Both the position numbers and the translations under genes were made by a program. This document shows positions 21,955-34,599 of a stretch of 64,000 nt of DNA, piece by piece (the first letter of the stretch is position 1; every line of letters begins with the position of its first letter). Source of the stretch: Typha latifolia (lineage: Eukaryota > Streptophyta > Magnoliopsida > Poales > Typhaceae). The notes beneath the pieces were generated by a model, which was not told the DNA's origin, ran no database searches, and worked only from the letters and a program-made list of their open reading frames with translations. The stretch lies in the NCBI GenBank assembly GCA_019914945.1, contig CM034108.1, forward strand, positions 7,760,001-7,824,000, read 5' to 3'.

Positions 21955-22990
21955 ATTGTTATTTTTTATTTTTTAAAAACTTTAAGATAAAATATTTATG
22001 CACGAAATAAATCTAGTTTTGTATTTTTGAAAAATTAAAATAAATATTATTTAATATAAATAATAAAAATAAAAAGTTTATGAACTTTGGCTTATGAGGC
22101 ACACCGAAGCATAACTGTCCTAAAAGAATATGGCGTCCTCTGTGCAGAGTTACCCGCCTCTCGTTCTTACTACATCACCGGACAGCACAATCTTTTGATG
22201 CTTCTCTGTCAAAACCGCACTCCTCCGATTCAAATAAATAATATATAAGAGAAAAATTGAAAGATAAAGGTAGCCAAAGTTTTCTATTTGACTTGGAATC
22301 TTGTGTTGTTGTTATTATAGTTTTATCTCATGAACAAATAGGGTATTTATAGGTATTTAAGGCCTTTTGAATTTTTTCAAAATTTGTAATCTCCAAATGA
22401 ATTCAGCCAATTAATCATTTTAAAATGACCGAACCCTTACAAAACTTTTAAAATTCTTGTAACATTTGAATTTTAAATTCTTTTAATTACTAATTTTAAA
22501 TTTAATTAAAATTTTGAAATTAATAACATGTGGGTCCTATTCCTACATGAGTGCATGGACATCATATTAGAACAGTAACAGTAGAGGCTCCCCTATGCTG
22601 CTGTCAATGTTCACTAAATTGACATATTTCTGGAGAATGAATTATATCAAGAAAGTTACATATCCCTCTTCATATAGCAATGGATTATCACACACTCCGT
22701 TCACAAGGATCAAGATGCATCCAGCTAAATATGTTTCCAGATATCAGCAATTATGACCAATGTCTAAATATGAATAGGTTCCAAAGGAAAGAATAAAGTG
22801 GAAAAAAGTCAGCAGATGCTGCAGTACCTCCAAAATAAGACAGAGTAGCACTCAGTCCTTACATGATCAGTGAAGTCCATTATTTGAAAAACTAAAGATC
22901 AATTAAAATTTAAAAATAACACTTTCTGCTGAACCTTGTACACATTTTTATCATGAAAAATAAGCGAGCATAAACAAAGAATTTAGGCTG
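21955..22990. other. gene-free interval
   Basis: AT-rich sequence with no long open frame and no match that I recognise. Some retroelement LTR may be hidden in 22070-22560, but no ends or duplications were found. Confidence 0.3.
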
Positions 22991-22994
22991 TATT

Positions 22995-25246
22995 TTAATA
23001 AGGCAAGAACCTGGTACACGTTCTACATTTCCTTACAAAGAACCATATATAAATACTTAAAAATTGCACATATTTGCTCAATCTGTCAACCACCACAAAG
23101 ATAACAAAATAACAACATACCAGCAGAAGACCCTCTATGAAATCCATAGAAATGTCTTCCCAAACATGATCCAGTATAAGTAAAGGTTGGAGTAATCCGG
23201 TCGGTTTCAATATGGTTGCTTTAGCTCTTTGACAAACTTCGCAAGCAAAGACAAAACCCCTCACATCCCGCCTCAATCTTCGCCACGTACAACTCTAAGA
23301 TATCCTCCTATAGGTTCTCAAGACACCCTCATGACTAGCCTTTGGAGTTTCACGGAAGTGCTCCAACAATTTCTGCCGCAATCCATCATTTGTGGGCACC
23401 TAAATTCATCCGCAGTCTAGAAGCAAACTGCCTCGGTTCTCCAACTCTTGATGGCTCTCCGGATCATCCAACACCTCCTACAATAATCTCAAAATATATG
23501 GGTCAGATGTACATGCATACCTCAGCTCGTCAAGGAAGGAAAAGGTAGGAAAAGAATAGGCTGCAAGCTTGGCGGTATCGGGTTGGCGCGATAGTGCATT
23601 CGTTGCTCTATTTTCTGTTCCCTTCTTGTATTAGATTTAATAATCATACCCTAGAAATTTTGTGACCCATCTCTGCTGTGCCAGAGTGTGTACGCTGTCC
23701 CATAAAGTATGGAAGGCTTCTTTGATCGGTTCGGATAATGAATCGCCTACCGATCAAATAAGGCCTCCACTTTGTCACCGCATGTAGAATTGCCAACATC
23801 TCTCTCTCATTAGTCGATAATTGCTGAGATTTTTGTGATAAAGCCTTGCGAAGATAGGCAATGGGATATCCTTCTTGCATTAGTACAACTCCTATGCCAA
23901 CTGCCGACGCATCACATTCCATAACGAACTCTTTGGTGAAATCCGGTAGAGCTAGAAACGGGTGTCGTTGTCATTACTGTTTTTAGTTTTTCAAAGGCTG
24001 TAGTGGCTTCATCCGTCCATGTAAAAGAGTTCTTCAACAAAGAAATGAGAGGAGAAGCAATCTTGCCATACCCGACGATGAAGAGGCGATAATATTCGGT
24101 CAACATCAAAAATCTTCTCAATCTGGTGATGGTAGTAGGAATAGGCCAAGTGTTCATGCATGCTACCTTTTGAGGATCCACCGCTACACCTTCCGCTGAG
24201 ATGATGTGGCCTAAATACTCCACTTGTGGTACTCCCCATAGGCACTTGGACTTTTTGATCTTCAATTGGTTTTGCTTCAATAAATTCAACACATCCTCCA
24301 AATACTGCCAATGCTCCAATTCAGTTCTGCTATACACCAAAATGTTGTCAAAACATATCAAGATATCTTCACAATAGAGGCCGAAATATATCATTCATGA
24401 GGCCTTGAAAGGTAGTTAGAGCATTGGTGAGACCAAAAGGCTTCACCCGGAACTCGTAGTGCCCGTCGGAGTCTTGAAATGCAGTTTTGTGCATATCCGC
24501 CAGGTGAACTCTAATTTGATGAAACCCGACCCACAAGTTAAGCTTACTGAATATAGTCGCCCCTACAAGCTCGTCCAATAGCTCCTCTATAATCGGAATG
24601 GGATATCGGTCCTTGATGGTAATAGCGTTTAGTGCCCGATAGTCAACACAAAAATGCCATGTCCGATCCTCTTTTTGCACCAATAGCATGGGCGATGAGT
24701 ATGAGCTATGACTTGGTTGAAGGAGGCCTTGCTCCAACATCACAGCTACCATCTTGGAAATAACTTCATTTTGCACATGTGGATACTGATATGGCCTCAT
24801 GTTTGCCAGTGCAGCCCTAGGCATAATCTATATGCGATGATCTACCGTTTACCTCGGTGGCAACTCCTCTGTCTCCTCAAACAGTCTAGAAAAGTTATCT
24901 AATAAATTAGATAATTCAATTATAGTTTCTAAACTCATTTGAGGCTCATCTCCCGCTGGTCCTAACTAAAGAAAATAGGCCAAATCATACGCACAAGGCA
25001 GCCCCACCATCGATTGCATCACTAGAATCGGCGAAGATCGAATGCTATCAAGCCCCATATTTTGTGTCCTTGCTTAAATTTCTTCCACATACTTCGGAAA
25101 TCAAAAGTGAATAGTCCCAAGCTTTGTAACAATTGAGTGCTAAGGACAATGTCCGCTCCTCGCAGCGCCAATGAATACAAGTCTGCGATGATGTCGTGTC
25201 CTTGCACCCATATACCGACCTGGCGACACAAGCTCTCTGCTTAAGC
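22995..25246 (-). pseudogene. pol: Ty3/gypsy pol relic, Reina-like
   Basis: High to low coordinates: protease tail ADLYSLALRGADIVLSTQLL (25231-25022); RT from YQYPHVQNEVISKMVAVMLE to PFGLTNALTTFQGLMNDIF (24824-24369). After a frameshift the catalytic site reads CFDNILVYS (24394 on), with Asn for the second Asp of the FDD/YVDD motif. RNase H follows (MECDASAVGIGVVLMQEG, REMLAILHAVTKWRPYLIG, 23922-23644), then ALSRQPDTAKLA and the start of integrase (FACEVCQRAKA, EDISMDFIEG, VVDRLSKYVQF, 23276-22995). It is truncated in the integrase core and has no LTRs. It is related to family R but clearly more diverged. Confidence 0.9.
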
Positions 25247-25247
25247 T

Positions 25248-27795
25248 GTAACGCCCCTGACCGGCACGGGCACATGCACGCCCACGCGCCTACACGGCAA
25301 GCGCGGCGCACGCGACAGGTCGGGTGAGGCCCATCACACACAGATACTCTCTTGTGCACATACAATTATGACATTATCAAATACTACCTGTTAACATATC
25401 CATGCTCACATAATTCAACACCAAATAAAACATACTATCAACTAAATAAACCTGTTAACATGTGAATATCTAAGTCCATAATAATATACACTAGACCACT
25501 AATTAGTCTAACAAGACCCACACAGGTCACAACAAACCATCAAGGTACAACTAAACAACTAATACAAGAGAACACTATAATCTGACCTGTATTATACCAA
25601 TTATCGTATATACAATGAAGTACAAATATAAAATAATGGTACAACTCAATATCTAGTTAAACTATCTTCTATAACATCTCGCGTCTATAGGTCACCTCAT
25701 CTTTCTAAAATATCTACTCGGAATATCTTGAGTCAGTATCACATGCCATATTATCTGTGGGGGTAAAAGAAATAGGGAGAGTCATGATAAAAGGCTCAGT
25801 GAATAGACCTTACCCCGAATTAGTGATGCCAAACAGAAAATAAATCATGTACTGCATAATATGAATCAGAAAGCAGCATGATCCCATGTATGAGCATGTA
25901 TATATGTATCCTCAATGACATATATATGAATAAAATCAATTCTCATGAATGAGAATATTATATCCTTAACCAAAAACTATATCATACGATGAAATTACCA
26001 TATAACATCACCGAATATAACAACATATCATGTATAACAATTATAATCCAATGATACTAGTCACATTAATGATGATGCATGACGCATGCCAACCACTAGA
26101 TAATCGTATATGTCAGAGCCAGATATAATCCACATATCTCTCACTATCATAATCATCCGTCTCAACTCTGAATATCATCCACCATGCTGGACTACGGTGC
26201 CCATACCCAAACTCGATAAATATCATGTCACAAGCTCAGAGCATACCCTGTCATACGCTAAGAGTATCTCTGTAGATAAATCATACCCTGCCATACGCTA
26301 AGGGTATCTCTGTAGATAAATCATACCCTGCCATACGCTAAGGGTATCTCAGGAGAAAGTAATCATACCCTGCCATATGCTAAGGGTATATCAATGATAG
26401 TTGTACTCTGTCATATGCCAAGAGTACAACCGTCAGCCATCACCATACTCTGCTATACGCTAAGAGTATGTTCAATACCAGTCCAGACCAAATATCGTTC
26501 TAGCCATCACATCATATCACATCACATACACATGTATTTTTATGATTTCCTATACATGATAAATCATATATATATATCTAGTACTGTAACAGATCGAACA
26601 ACTCATGAATTTAGATGGTAAAGAAGCCAAGAGAAAAATGATGCAATGCCGACTCTAACCATATATCTAACACATGTACACTTTTGCTAGTCTATCACAT
26701 GCATACTCATGATAGAGATCATCCTGACATAAAACCATAACAGTATAATCATCTCTATATATCACTAATGTACTCATATCTTAGATCAGCCTAATCAAAT
26801 ACATGATAAAAATATGCTTGACTGAAATCATCTCTATATAAAGTCATATAATCATGTTAAAGGCCAAAATATGCGTGTATATAAGATATAATATATCCTA
26901 ATTTGAGAAAGGCGTCTAGGGGATAAGACTACTCACAGTCTGATCAGAAGACATAAACCACGTATCTCTCACGTCCGTCAATCAAACATCAATTCATCGT
27001 CAAGGTCCACAAGGTCTCACATAAGAGGGTTCGGGATCTGAAAATATTTAAGTAGTATGATGTTAGCCGTTTATCTAATTAGAATTAATTCAACTAGAAT
27101 ATAAAGGTTTATTAGGTTTAGAATCACTTCTCTTTATTTTTGATTACATAACTATGTCTATATTGTAGATACGATTCAAATACGATAATTATATTATTAT
27201 CATAAAATGTTAGTTATAACGTAAGTAGAAGAGGTATGTTTCCTTTTATATAAGAGTATTTCTAAATATATAATTATAAAATAAAATAAAATAAAATAAA
27301 AGGCTAAGTAACTATATGTATAGACAAGGTCTAATTATAATTAATTTTATAATTCATACACTATCTTGATTAATTAGGGACAATGCAGTCTTTCCTCGAT
27401 AAAATAATAAATAAATAACTAAATAAGCTTAGTATTTTATTTGTTGCAGTATAATCATATATAAAAAATTTAATAGAAATACTTAAAATATATATGATGA
27501 GGGTATTAGAGTATAAATCTAATAATTATAATTTACAAATTTATCTATTAATCTAATAGACATATAAATAAATAAAATAATATAAATATTACTTATATTT
27601 ATACCTAATTAATCATTAATTATAAAAATTATCATTAATAAAATTATATTGAAGAATATATAATATTATTAAAATAGTTAATATCTAAATAATGTATTTG
27701 CATTAATTAAGAAGATAATACCTAAATAAATAACATAAATAAATAAATTAATTAATTAATTCTACCATTAGTGCTGGGCCAAGCCTAGCACTGTG
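25248..27795 (-). repeat. inverted Tekay-type LTR
   Basis: The plus strand begins TGTAACGCCCCTGACC, so the minus-strand LTR ends here with the usual ...GTTACA type terminus. Blocks at 25750-25840 and 26870-27040 are diverged reverse complements of 6830-6920 and 5620-5770 of the Tekay LTR. The upper end keeps the hairpin GTGCTGGGCCAAGCCTAGCAC (27772-27792 region) and traces of the CTT repeat, but the start of the LTR is lost. No open gene is present; most of 27050-27760 is very AT-rich. Confidence 0.75.
26243..26470. repeat. tandem array of imperfect hairpins in the LTR
   Basis: About six units of 35-45 bp, each with ATACCCT, a variable GCCATACGCTA-type loop and AGGGTAT, i.e. 7-bp arms around about 11 bases. 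Units change together (CCC to CTC with the matching arm change in the first, fifth and sixth), so the pairing is kept. A single-to-double version lies at 6370-6440 in the other LTR. Confidence 0.8.
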
Positions 27796-27819
27796 CAGAA
27801 AGAAGTAGAAGAAGCTAAG

Positions 27820-28523
27820 GATTCCTTGGATTGACAGGGTAACTACCGCGATTTGTTGCCAACTATGGCAAAATTGTTGCCCCGTTGACCTCCTTACTCA
27901 GAAAAGGTGGGTTTCAATGGACGGGCAAAGCAACGGAGGCCTTCGAAGCCTTGAAGACAGCTATGTCTACAGCTCCGGTTCTAGCACTACCAGATTTCGG
28001 CAAGCCCTTTGTGGTGGAGTGCGATGCTTCGGGTGAGGGCATTGGAGCAGTTTTGATGCAAGAGGGCAGACCCGTGGCATATATGAGCAAAGCATTGTCA
28101 AGTCAGTCACGATAGCTATCTACCTACGAGCGCGAAATGCTAGCGATTCTACACGCCGTCACCAAATGGCGACCCTACTTGATTGGCCAACGGTTTACTA
28201 TCCGCACGGACCAGCGTAGCTTACCCTACTTCATGGAGCAACGTGTGCACACCCCAGCCCAACAACGGTGGGTCACGAAACTCCTTGGGTATGACTACGA
28301 ATTAGTCTACAAAAAGGGGATTGAAAATCGAGCCGCCGATGCTCTTTCGCGCCAACCGGACACAAGTGAGCTTGCCTCTCTTTCAGCACCAGCATTTCCT
28401 TTATCTTCAGATATGTGGGGAACCAATGCAGAAGATCATACCATGGAGGAACTTGAGTCAGAGTTCAAAGATCGCTTCACAAACTTCAAACCTTTAGGAC
28501 AAGGTTGCGGAAGCATGGTGGAT
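27820..28523 (+). pseudogene. pol: family R RT end and RNase H, integrase-less
   Basis: Begins in the RT connection (TSLLRKGGFQWTGKATEAFE), then RNase H with VECDASGEGIGAVLMQEG and EREMLAILHAVTKWRPYLIG, catalytic and conserved residues present, to NRAADALSRQPDTSELASL. A TAG at 28113 replaces Gln. Directly after SSDMWG the frame goes into TNAEDHTMEELESEFKDRF and stops before the LTR, so integrase is missing by the same joint as in elements A and C-D. The upstream part is cut at about 27820, next to the inverted LTR. Confidence 0.9.
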
Positions 28524-29473
28524 TGATACGATTCGGACTTCACCGATGTCGTCTCGAGCATGGATTCACTTTAGGAGTGTTTTTATTTCATGTTTTAGTG
28601 TTTAATTTCCATTAAAATAAGTTTTCTGTAAGTCGCGTTCGAACGCGGGTGGAGTGAGTTCGAACGCTGTTTGTGAACGGGGTTGTGAACGTGGTGAAGA
28701 GAATGTGAACACCTGCATCGCGTTCGCAAATACCGACAGGCGCGTTCGATCGCGCGTTCGAACGCCTGCATCGCGTTCGCAAATCCAGAAGAGCGAACTC
28801 GGTGCGTTCGAACGCGGTTGGCGAGTTTGAACGCAATCGACAAAAATTGTGTTTTTAGGGTTAATTTGAGTTGTTGGTTAGCCTATAAAAGGATGTGGTA
28901 GGCAACCAAATTTGATTATTGAGATTGAGTTTTGCCTTGCCTCCTTCGTCTTCTTCGCTCCCGTTCTCTCAATCCCCGGCGACGCCGCTTCTAACCTCCC
29001 TCGTCCGGCTAATCACCCTAGTCCCTTAGGGGTGGCCCTCTTCTCCCCCTTCGTCCAATCTATCCAACACTTGCCCTAATCCTTCCATCAACCACAACCC
29101 TTCCACCATCACTTTTCACTGGTGCCACCACATTACCGCCAGTCCACCTTCAACCACCATTACCTAGGATCACGTGCCTCCATCCACGGATCCAAAACAG
29201 ACCATCTGACCTTTGTCCACAAATCGGACGATATCTCGAGATCCCCACATCCGATTCGCCTGAAACTTGATTTGTTGGGAAGCTCGTTTCTATGGCTACA
29301 ACATATCAAAATTTCACATTGATCCAACGGCGGCATATTTCGAGATCTTATTTCAAAGTTCCGTGCCAGTTCTAGTCTAGATCAAGAATTGGAAGAGATC
29401 GAGCCTTCACCAAAACGGCGAGATCGTATCAAGCTGGTATCAGAGCTCCATAGCGAGAGGCGTAATCGTATCA
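28524..29473 (+). repeat. family R LTR, copy E
   Basis: 950 bp, TGATACGAT to AATCGTATCA, following the polypurine tract of the previous entry, hence a 3' LTR. It has TTCGAA palindromes at 28638-28815 and TATAAAAG at 28884-28891. The doubled terminus ends at 29431 and 29473, again 42 bp apart. It is followed directly by the gag of an LTR3 element in the opposite orientation; no matching target duplication exists because the 5' side is lost. Confidence 0.92.
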
Positions 29474-30070
29474 TGTCGGGTTCGTGAAAGTTTCTTGGTT
29501 CAGGTCTGAATCTTTGTACATGTTGATCACCTTCTCTAAATCCTCGAGCTTGTCCATCACCATCTCCAAAGGGATTAACCTCATCCTCAAAATGCCAATC
29601 GACCTCATCGACGAAGAGCACCGGTGCTGCACACCTCTCGGGTTCCACCACCGTCGGTCTTGGGTTTTGTAACGGAGGTGGGGGATGATGTGTAGGCATA
29701 GGTTAAAGAGGATCATTGACACTAACATATCAAACCTTGACCTATCGGGTATCAGTTCGGTGTGGTCATTTTTCTTGAGGCACCAATCATCATTGAGGAG
29801 ATGACGAAGCCGATCGGTTCATGACATATTCCTTTAGATCATTGTGATCCTTTTGTATTGCGTCAACTCTATGCAGCAATCTTTGGAGCGTGCCCCTAGG
29901 TTCATCTGCCAAGCCCATGTTCATACCCATGGATGTTGTTGACTCGGTCCTGCCATGGTTGCTCCAAAGGAATCGGCCTCACGGTTAGGGTTATCGTGGA
30001 TTGAGTCTTCCCTTATTGGTGTGCTCTCTATTAGTCTCCTTGTTGATGTCATCTTCCTTGTTTCAACCAT
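29474..30070 (-). pseudogene. gag: N-terminal gag region of an LTR3-type element
   Basis: The first ATG after the primer binding site (30070-30068) gives MVETRKMTSTRRLIESTP, a start typical of plant gypsy Gag, followed by a Gln/Asn/Asp-rich linker and many stops. It is cut at 29474 by the family R LTR. The capsid core is absent. The assignment rests on its place between the primer binding site and the cut, more than on sequence similarity. Confidence 0.5.
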
Positions 30071-30093
30071 TAACAGAGGTCTGAGGTTCACCT

Positions 30094-30106
30094 GGCCCTG
30101 ATACCA
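30094..30106 (-). other. primer binding site of an LTR3-type element
   Basis: On the minus strand TGGTATCAGGGCC lies one base after the LTR3 terminus. It matches the initiator tRNA-Met complement except for G for A at position 10. This fixes the following region as the 5' end of an element running leftward. Confidence 0.85.
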
Positions 30107-30107
30107 A

Positions 30108-30566
30108 TGATAGGCTACGGAACAATTCCTTTAAGATCTGAATTTATTATAGGAATCAGTCTGCACAATCGAGGAAAAATATTCACCAAATATTCTTCTA
30201 TAGTCAGAAAATTATGAAACCAAGTGAAATCAATCTGTAACTCCCTGATCTATATTTTCTATATTTAGTGCAGATGATGGTGGTGGTGATGGGTGGAGTG
30301 GAAGTTACGGTTATAGATGATAATTGAGTTGAGGGTGGGTGGGTGGTGTTGTTTAAGAGATAAAGACAAAGGGGAAGAAGTGGTCGAGATCTCAAATAAG
30401 AGGGAGAACTCGACAGATGAGGGAGATTAGAAGTTACGAGAGACCTTGCCAATGGTAGAGGTGGTAGGTTGGTGAAGAGGGAGGAGGGAGATTAGGGTAG
30501 ATAGAAGATAGAAAGGCAAGAAACCAACATTCTAATCGCATAATGAATTTGGCTGCCATGCACATA
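30108..30566 (-). repeat. LTR3 copy, R/U5 part
   Basis: The plus strand starts TGATAGGCTACGGAACAATTCC and is co-linear with 38842-39340 and, in reverse, with 57850-58342. It ends near 30566 in GAATTTGGCTGCCATGCACA, so the U3 part with the palindromes and TATA box is deleted. Confidence 0.85.
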
Positions 30567-30624
30567 GATAGTCTTAGAGGAAAATGAAAAGTGGGGCCAT
30601 GCACCTCGTCACACGAAGGGCAAG

Positions 30625-32761
30625 TGTGAGAACCGAAAAAAAATTGAGAGAGAAGAGGGAGCATGTGCAACCCCCTCCCCTCTCCCTTTCCGGCACATGA
30701 TGAGGCGGCTGCAGAAATCTCGTCGAATCCAAATCAAATTTAGATTTGGATTTTTACTCTATAAATAAAACCTTAATTCTCTCTGTCTCCTTAACCCCCC
30801 ATTCTCCTTTCTCCTTTTCTTCTTCTTCTTCTTCTTCTCCTTTATTTTCTTCTTTCTCATCGTCGGAGTCACACCTTGGAATCAACTTACCGGAGTGCCA
30901 CCGGAACCATCGAAGACCACCACATGACTCCTTGGTAAGCCCTCTCCCACCCCTCAAGTTTACTTTCAGTTTAATAGGTTAAAATAGAAATACCTAATTT
31001 GTGAGATTTCGACTTTGTTAGTGAGTCACACTAGTTGACGGCTTTAGGTCGTTGCCGCTCATGTCGTGGGCATTCACCTTTGGAGCCCTCGTGGCTCCGG
31101 TCACCATCGGCCATGGAGTCAATCGTCTTATGTGGTTTCTCCTCCACCTTTTGAGGACGGCGGCGTTGCAAGAGCGTCGAGGGGCTTGAGGTGTGGCCAT
31201 TGAACCGTCACCGGCGGTGGTCGCTAGTGGACACTCTCTCTCTCCCTCTATCTTCTCTTCCTCACGTCAGTCGCGGGGGAAGGATTTGGTTGGGCCTAGG
31301 TTTAACTCGAGCCAACCCTATTCTTATGATTGCAAGTTCGAGTTCGAGTCTGAATTTCGAATCCAAAGACTCGATCCGAACCACTTAAATGGAGGGTCGG
31401 TTGTGGGTGTCCATTATTTTTTTAGTTAGGCCTTGGCCTAGCCTGATTAATTTATTGGAGTGGGCTACGAGCCAGCAACAGCCCAGCTCAATCCAGTGGG
31501 TAATTTAACCCATTTTAGTTAATTTAGTTTTAAATTTAAGAAATTTTGATATTATTTAATTTAAAAAATTTATTGTTATTTATTATTAAAGGTGGTGATT
31601 TTTAGCATGTGAGCTAGAGGTTAGAGATTTCAGTTTGCTTGGCTAGACTTAGGTGAGTGGATTCACTCACTCATTTATTTATATTTTACTACGTACCTTT
31701 GTCAAACCGTATAATTTTACTATGTGCAAATTTATTTATTTCATTCTTATGTACAAATTTATTTATTACATTTTTTTTGTGCATTTAATCTTTATACTCA
31801 GTGTATTGCCATACTTTGTGCAAATTACAAATTTTAGTAAAAAGAAAAATAAAACTAGTATTGGTATGACTTAGAGAATAGTTCCGGTATAGGCCGCTTG
31901 CAGTTTTTTGTGATGACTCAAGTCTATCATGAAGTCCAAGGGAAAATCCTATATTAGATCACTACGGTGACTTTCTTAGGTGACTCTAGCGGGGTTAGAA
32001 AATAGTCCTAGGATGAATGATAAATTTTCTAAGATGACTCTAACATCTCTCAATGGTTAGTGGAAAAGACAAGGTGTGTTGATCACATAATGACACCATT
32101 TGATGACCCTAATTAGATCAACTATGAAGAAAAGTTCAGAGCGTCATCTCAAGGTTACTTCTAGTTGATGTGTGAATCCATAGGGTATATACCCATTGAG
32201 ATAAATTACATTATAAACATTGGAAAGATGTTAATATGTTGAAACTAAGAAAAGTTATAAGTTATGACTCTCTATTGTTATCATTGTCATTATTTTAAGA
32301 GCATGCCTGTTGGACAATTTTTATTTATATTGTTGAACTTAGGTTTTATTTAACACTATAAAATTTTAGAATTTATTTAGTTTTCGAGTGAATTCCACTC
32401 ACTGAGCTATAGTTGTTGGCTCGTGGATTTCTTTTTTTTTTTCTCTTTTATTATCTCAGGTAATGGTCAGCATGGCGACTAAGCGTGATGCATTGGGACC
32501 CTACCTCCACTTAAGACCTTCCTATTTACCTTTCAGTTCTTTTTCGGTCTTATGTTTTAGATTTAATTGTTAATTAAATTTTGTTTGGAGACACAATAAT
32601 AATGACATTATTTTATTGCAGTTAGTTTAAATTAAATATAGCAAATCCTCTCCATTTATTTATTCTTCCATTGTACACTTAGAAAGTATTAGTAAGACTT
32701 CGTGTATCTCAAGCAAATTGAGGTGCATGGCCGGTTATGATTCCGATTTCGGGTCGTGATA
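30625..32761 (+). repeat. solo LTR, Tekay-like
   Basis: Starts TGTGAGAACCGAAA and ends TTTCGGGTCGTGATA; the ends pair as imperfect inverted repeats. The 5 bases before (GCAAG) and after (GGAAG, 32762-32766) differ by one. TATAAATA at 30760-30767 and a CT-rich leader follow as in related LTRs. No retroviral interior adjoins it, so it is a solo LTR. Confidence 0.7.
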
Positions 32762-34594
32762 GGAAGGGTTCGTGATAGTGTAGGAATAGGAAGGATCAGA
32801 ACTAGAAAGAGACATGGATTGGGCATAATGGCTATTGCCAACGGTAGGGATGGTGAAAGCAAGTTGTGATTAGTAAAATTATACTAAACGTTAGGGTTGG
32901 GATAAGGCCCGAGAAGCCTATCAATAATCGTGTCAGAGAAAAATAGGACTGTTGGATGTGCCATCCAAGTCCCTATCACTAGTGGGGATCTGAAGAGTGT
33001 TATCCACCCTGCTCTCAGTATCTAGGTAAGGCACAAGGGGCTCCTCGGTAACCTTCACAATAGGAGAGGAGTGCTCAAGACTAAAAGCATTTACTTTTGA
33101 AGGGGAAATGACGTGTGTAGGTATCAAAGCGATGTGGTCACATGGCAAGGTGTCAGGGGCCATACCTGTGGCAAACAATAGGAGAGAGGACTTGGTAATA
33201 GTCATAAGCGAACTCGAAAAGACAAACCCATACCTCATGGGGTCAAGATAGTTCACGGCTCGAGGCTTGTTGCTAACCTTTCATTTTCAGCACATGTCCC
33301 TTTGCCGCCTTTCTGTCCAATCAACCTCATTTGTTTCGCCTGTAGAACAACAAACACCTCTTCCTCGGTAAGGTTATCATCTCCCTTGCCCAAGTTTTTG
33401 GTAATCATACCGGAGCTCACAGTAACCTTACCGTGCTCACCTACAACCATGTCCACCCTCTTGACCACTAATGAGGGCACCTGCACCTCTAGGTCACCAC
33501 CAGTTGCACTAGCACTAGTGCCATCTAGGCGGCGACCCCACCTGCCCCTCTTTTGAACATAAATCCAAGGACCAAAAATTATAGAATCAATTAAATTATC
33601 AGTGTCAGTGGAGGCCAAAGATTGGGCACCCTGATTACTTACCGTCACCTCTAAAGAGAGGCCAGCAACCTTTACTTGGGCAAACTGAACTTCTATGGCA
33701 GTAATCATATCTAGGCACACAATCAATCTATGATCAACCCTGCCACACTAGAAGAAAACCATAGGGAGGTTTTCATAAGCAACTGCTTGTTGCACTTGCT
33801 CTCCTAGAGGCCCAACAAGAGTTGTTTGCTTCATGGGCTATGTTAGATCAATTTCTACAAAAACCCTACGAGATCGAGCTAAGGTATACCCATCAATTTT
33901 TAAAGGACGACCAAATTTTGAGGCCACCTCCAATAGGAGGTCCTCAAGCCAGTACTCCTCTAGTAGACCTACCGATTGAACCCACAAAGGAGCCGAGAGA
34001 ATTTCCTCAGTGAGAGGCTAAGAGAATTTCCTTAGTGAGAGGTTAGAAGTTAGGCTGCCAAGGAATCAAGTTTAGCATCATACCTCTAAAGGTTCAAGGA
34101 CCCCCTAGTTAACATCTTTATCATATCACCTTCAAAAGAAAATTTAAAAGTAAAAAAGCCAAAGGTTATGTCTATCACATGAAGGGTTTTGGCTGGTTTC
34201 CACCACTAGGTGATATCCTAAATGAGGTAAGCCAAGAGGAACGGCCGTCCAAGAAACTTACCAAAAAGGCTAAATCACCATTCTTCGCGACTCTACTTTA
34301 CCCTTTCTAAATCCATGGTCCGAAGAGGCATCATGCATTGGAGCTTGACTCCCCCATGGACGACCGAGCTGCCTTGAACAACCGAGGCCAAGAGGTCGGA
34401 ATGATTTTTCCACCATTAAAAACATTGTTGCCTGGAGGATCAAATTTCTCCTCACCTTGGTGCCCCCATATGCCTCTTTTAACCCCAGCTAGGGGCTTCT
34501 TGACGGATATAGTATTAATTCCAGTATTGGCCTTCAATGGTGTATTTACTTCTCCACCCAACTGAGGTAAGTTAGGCTCAAGTGGACCACTCAT
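32762..34594 (-). pseudogene. LINE ORF1-like (DUF4283 and CCHC) relic
   Basis: The likely start is the ATG at 34594 (MSGPLEPNLPQLGGEVN, later WPRLFKAARSSMGESS). About 34200-33990 reads WKPAKTLHVIDITFGFFTFKFSF and SFEGDMIKMLTRGSLNL, similar to the DUF4283 domain of plant L1-type ORF1 proteins. At 33721-33679 CVPRYDYCHRSSVC fits the zf-CCHC_4 knuckle with Arg for the second Cys. Then comes GPWIYVQKRGRWGRR (33726-33253 frame), the basic stretch that follows the knuckle in this family. There are several frameshifts. No ORF2 follows; the solo LTR lies there. Confidence 0.65.
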
Positions 34595-34599
34595 TCTTT

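Noticed and set aside
26243..26470. CRISPR-like regularly spaced repeats
   Set aside because: Units are adjacent diverged hairpins without unique spacers, in a plant LTR.
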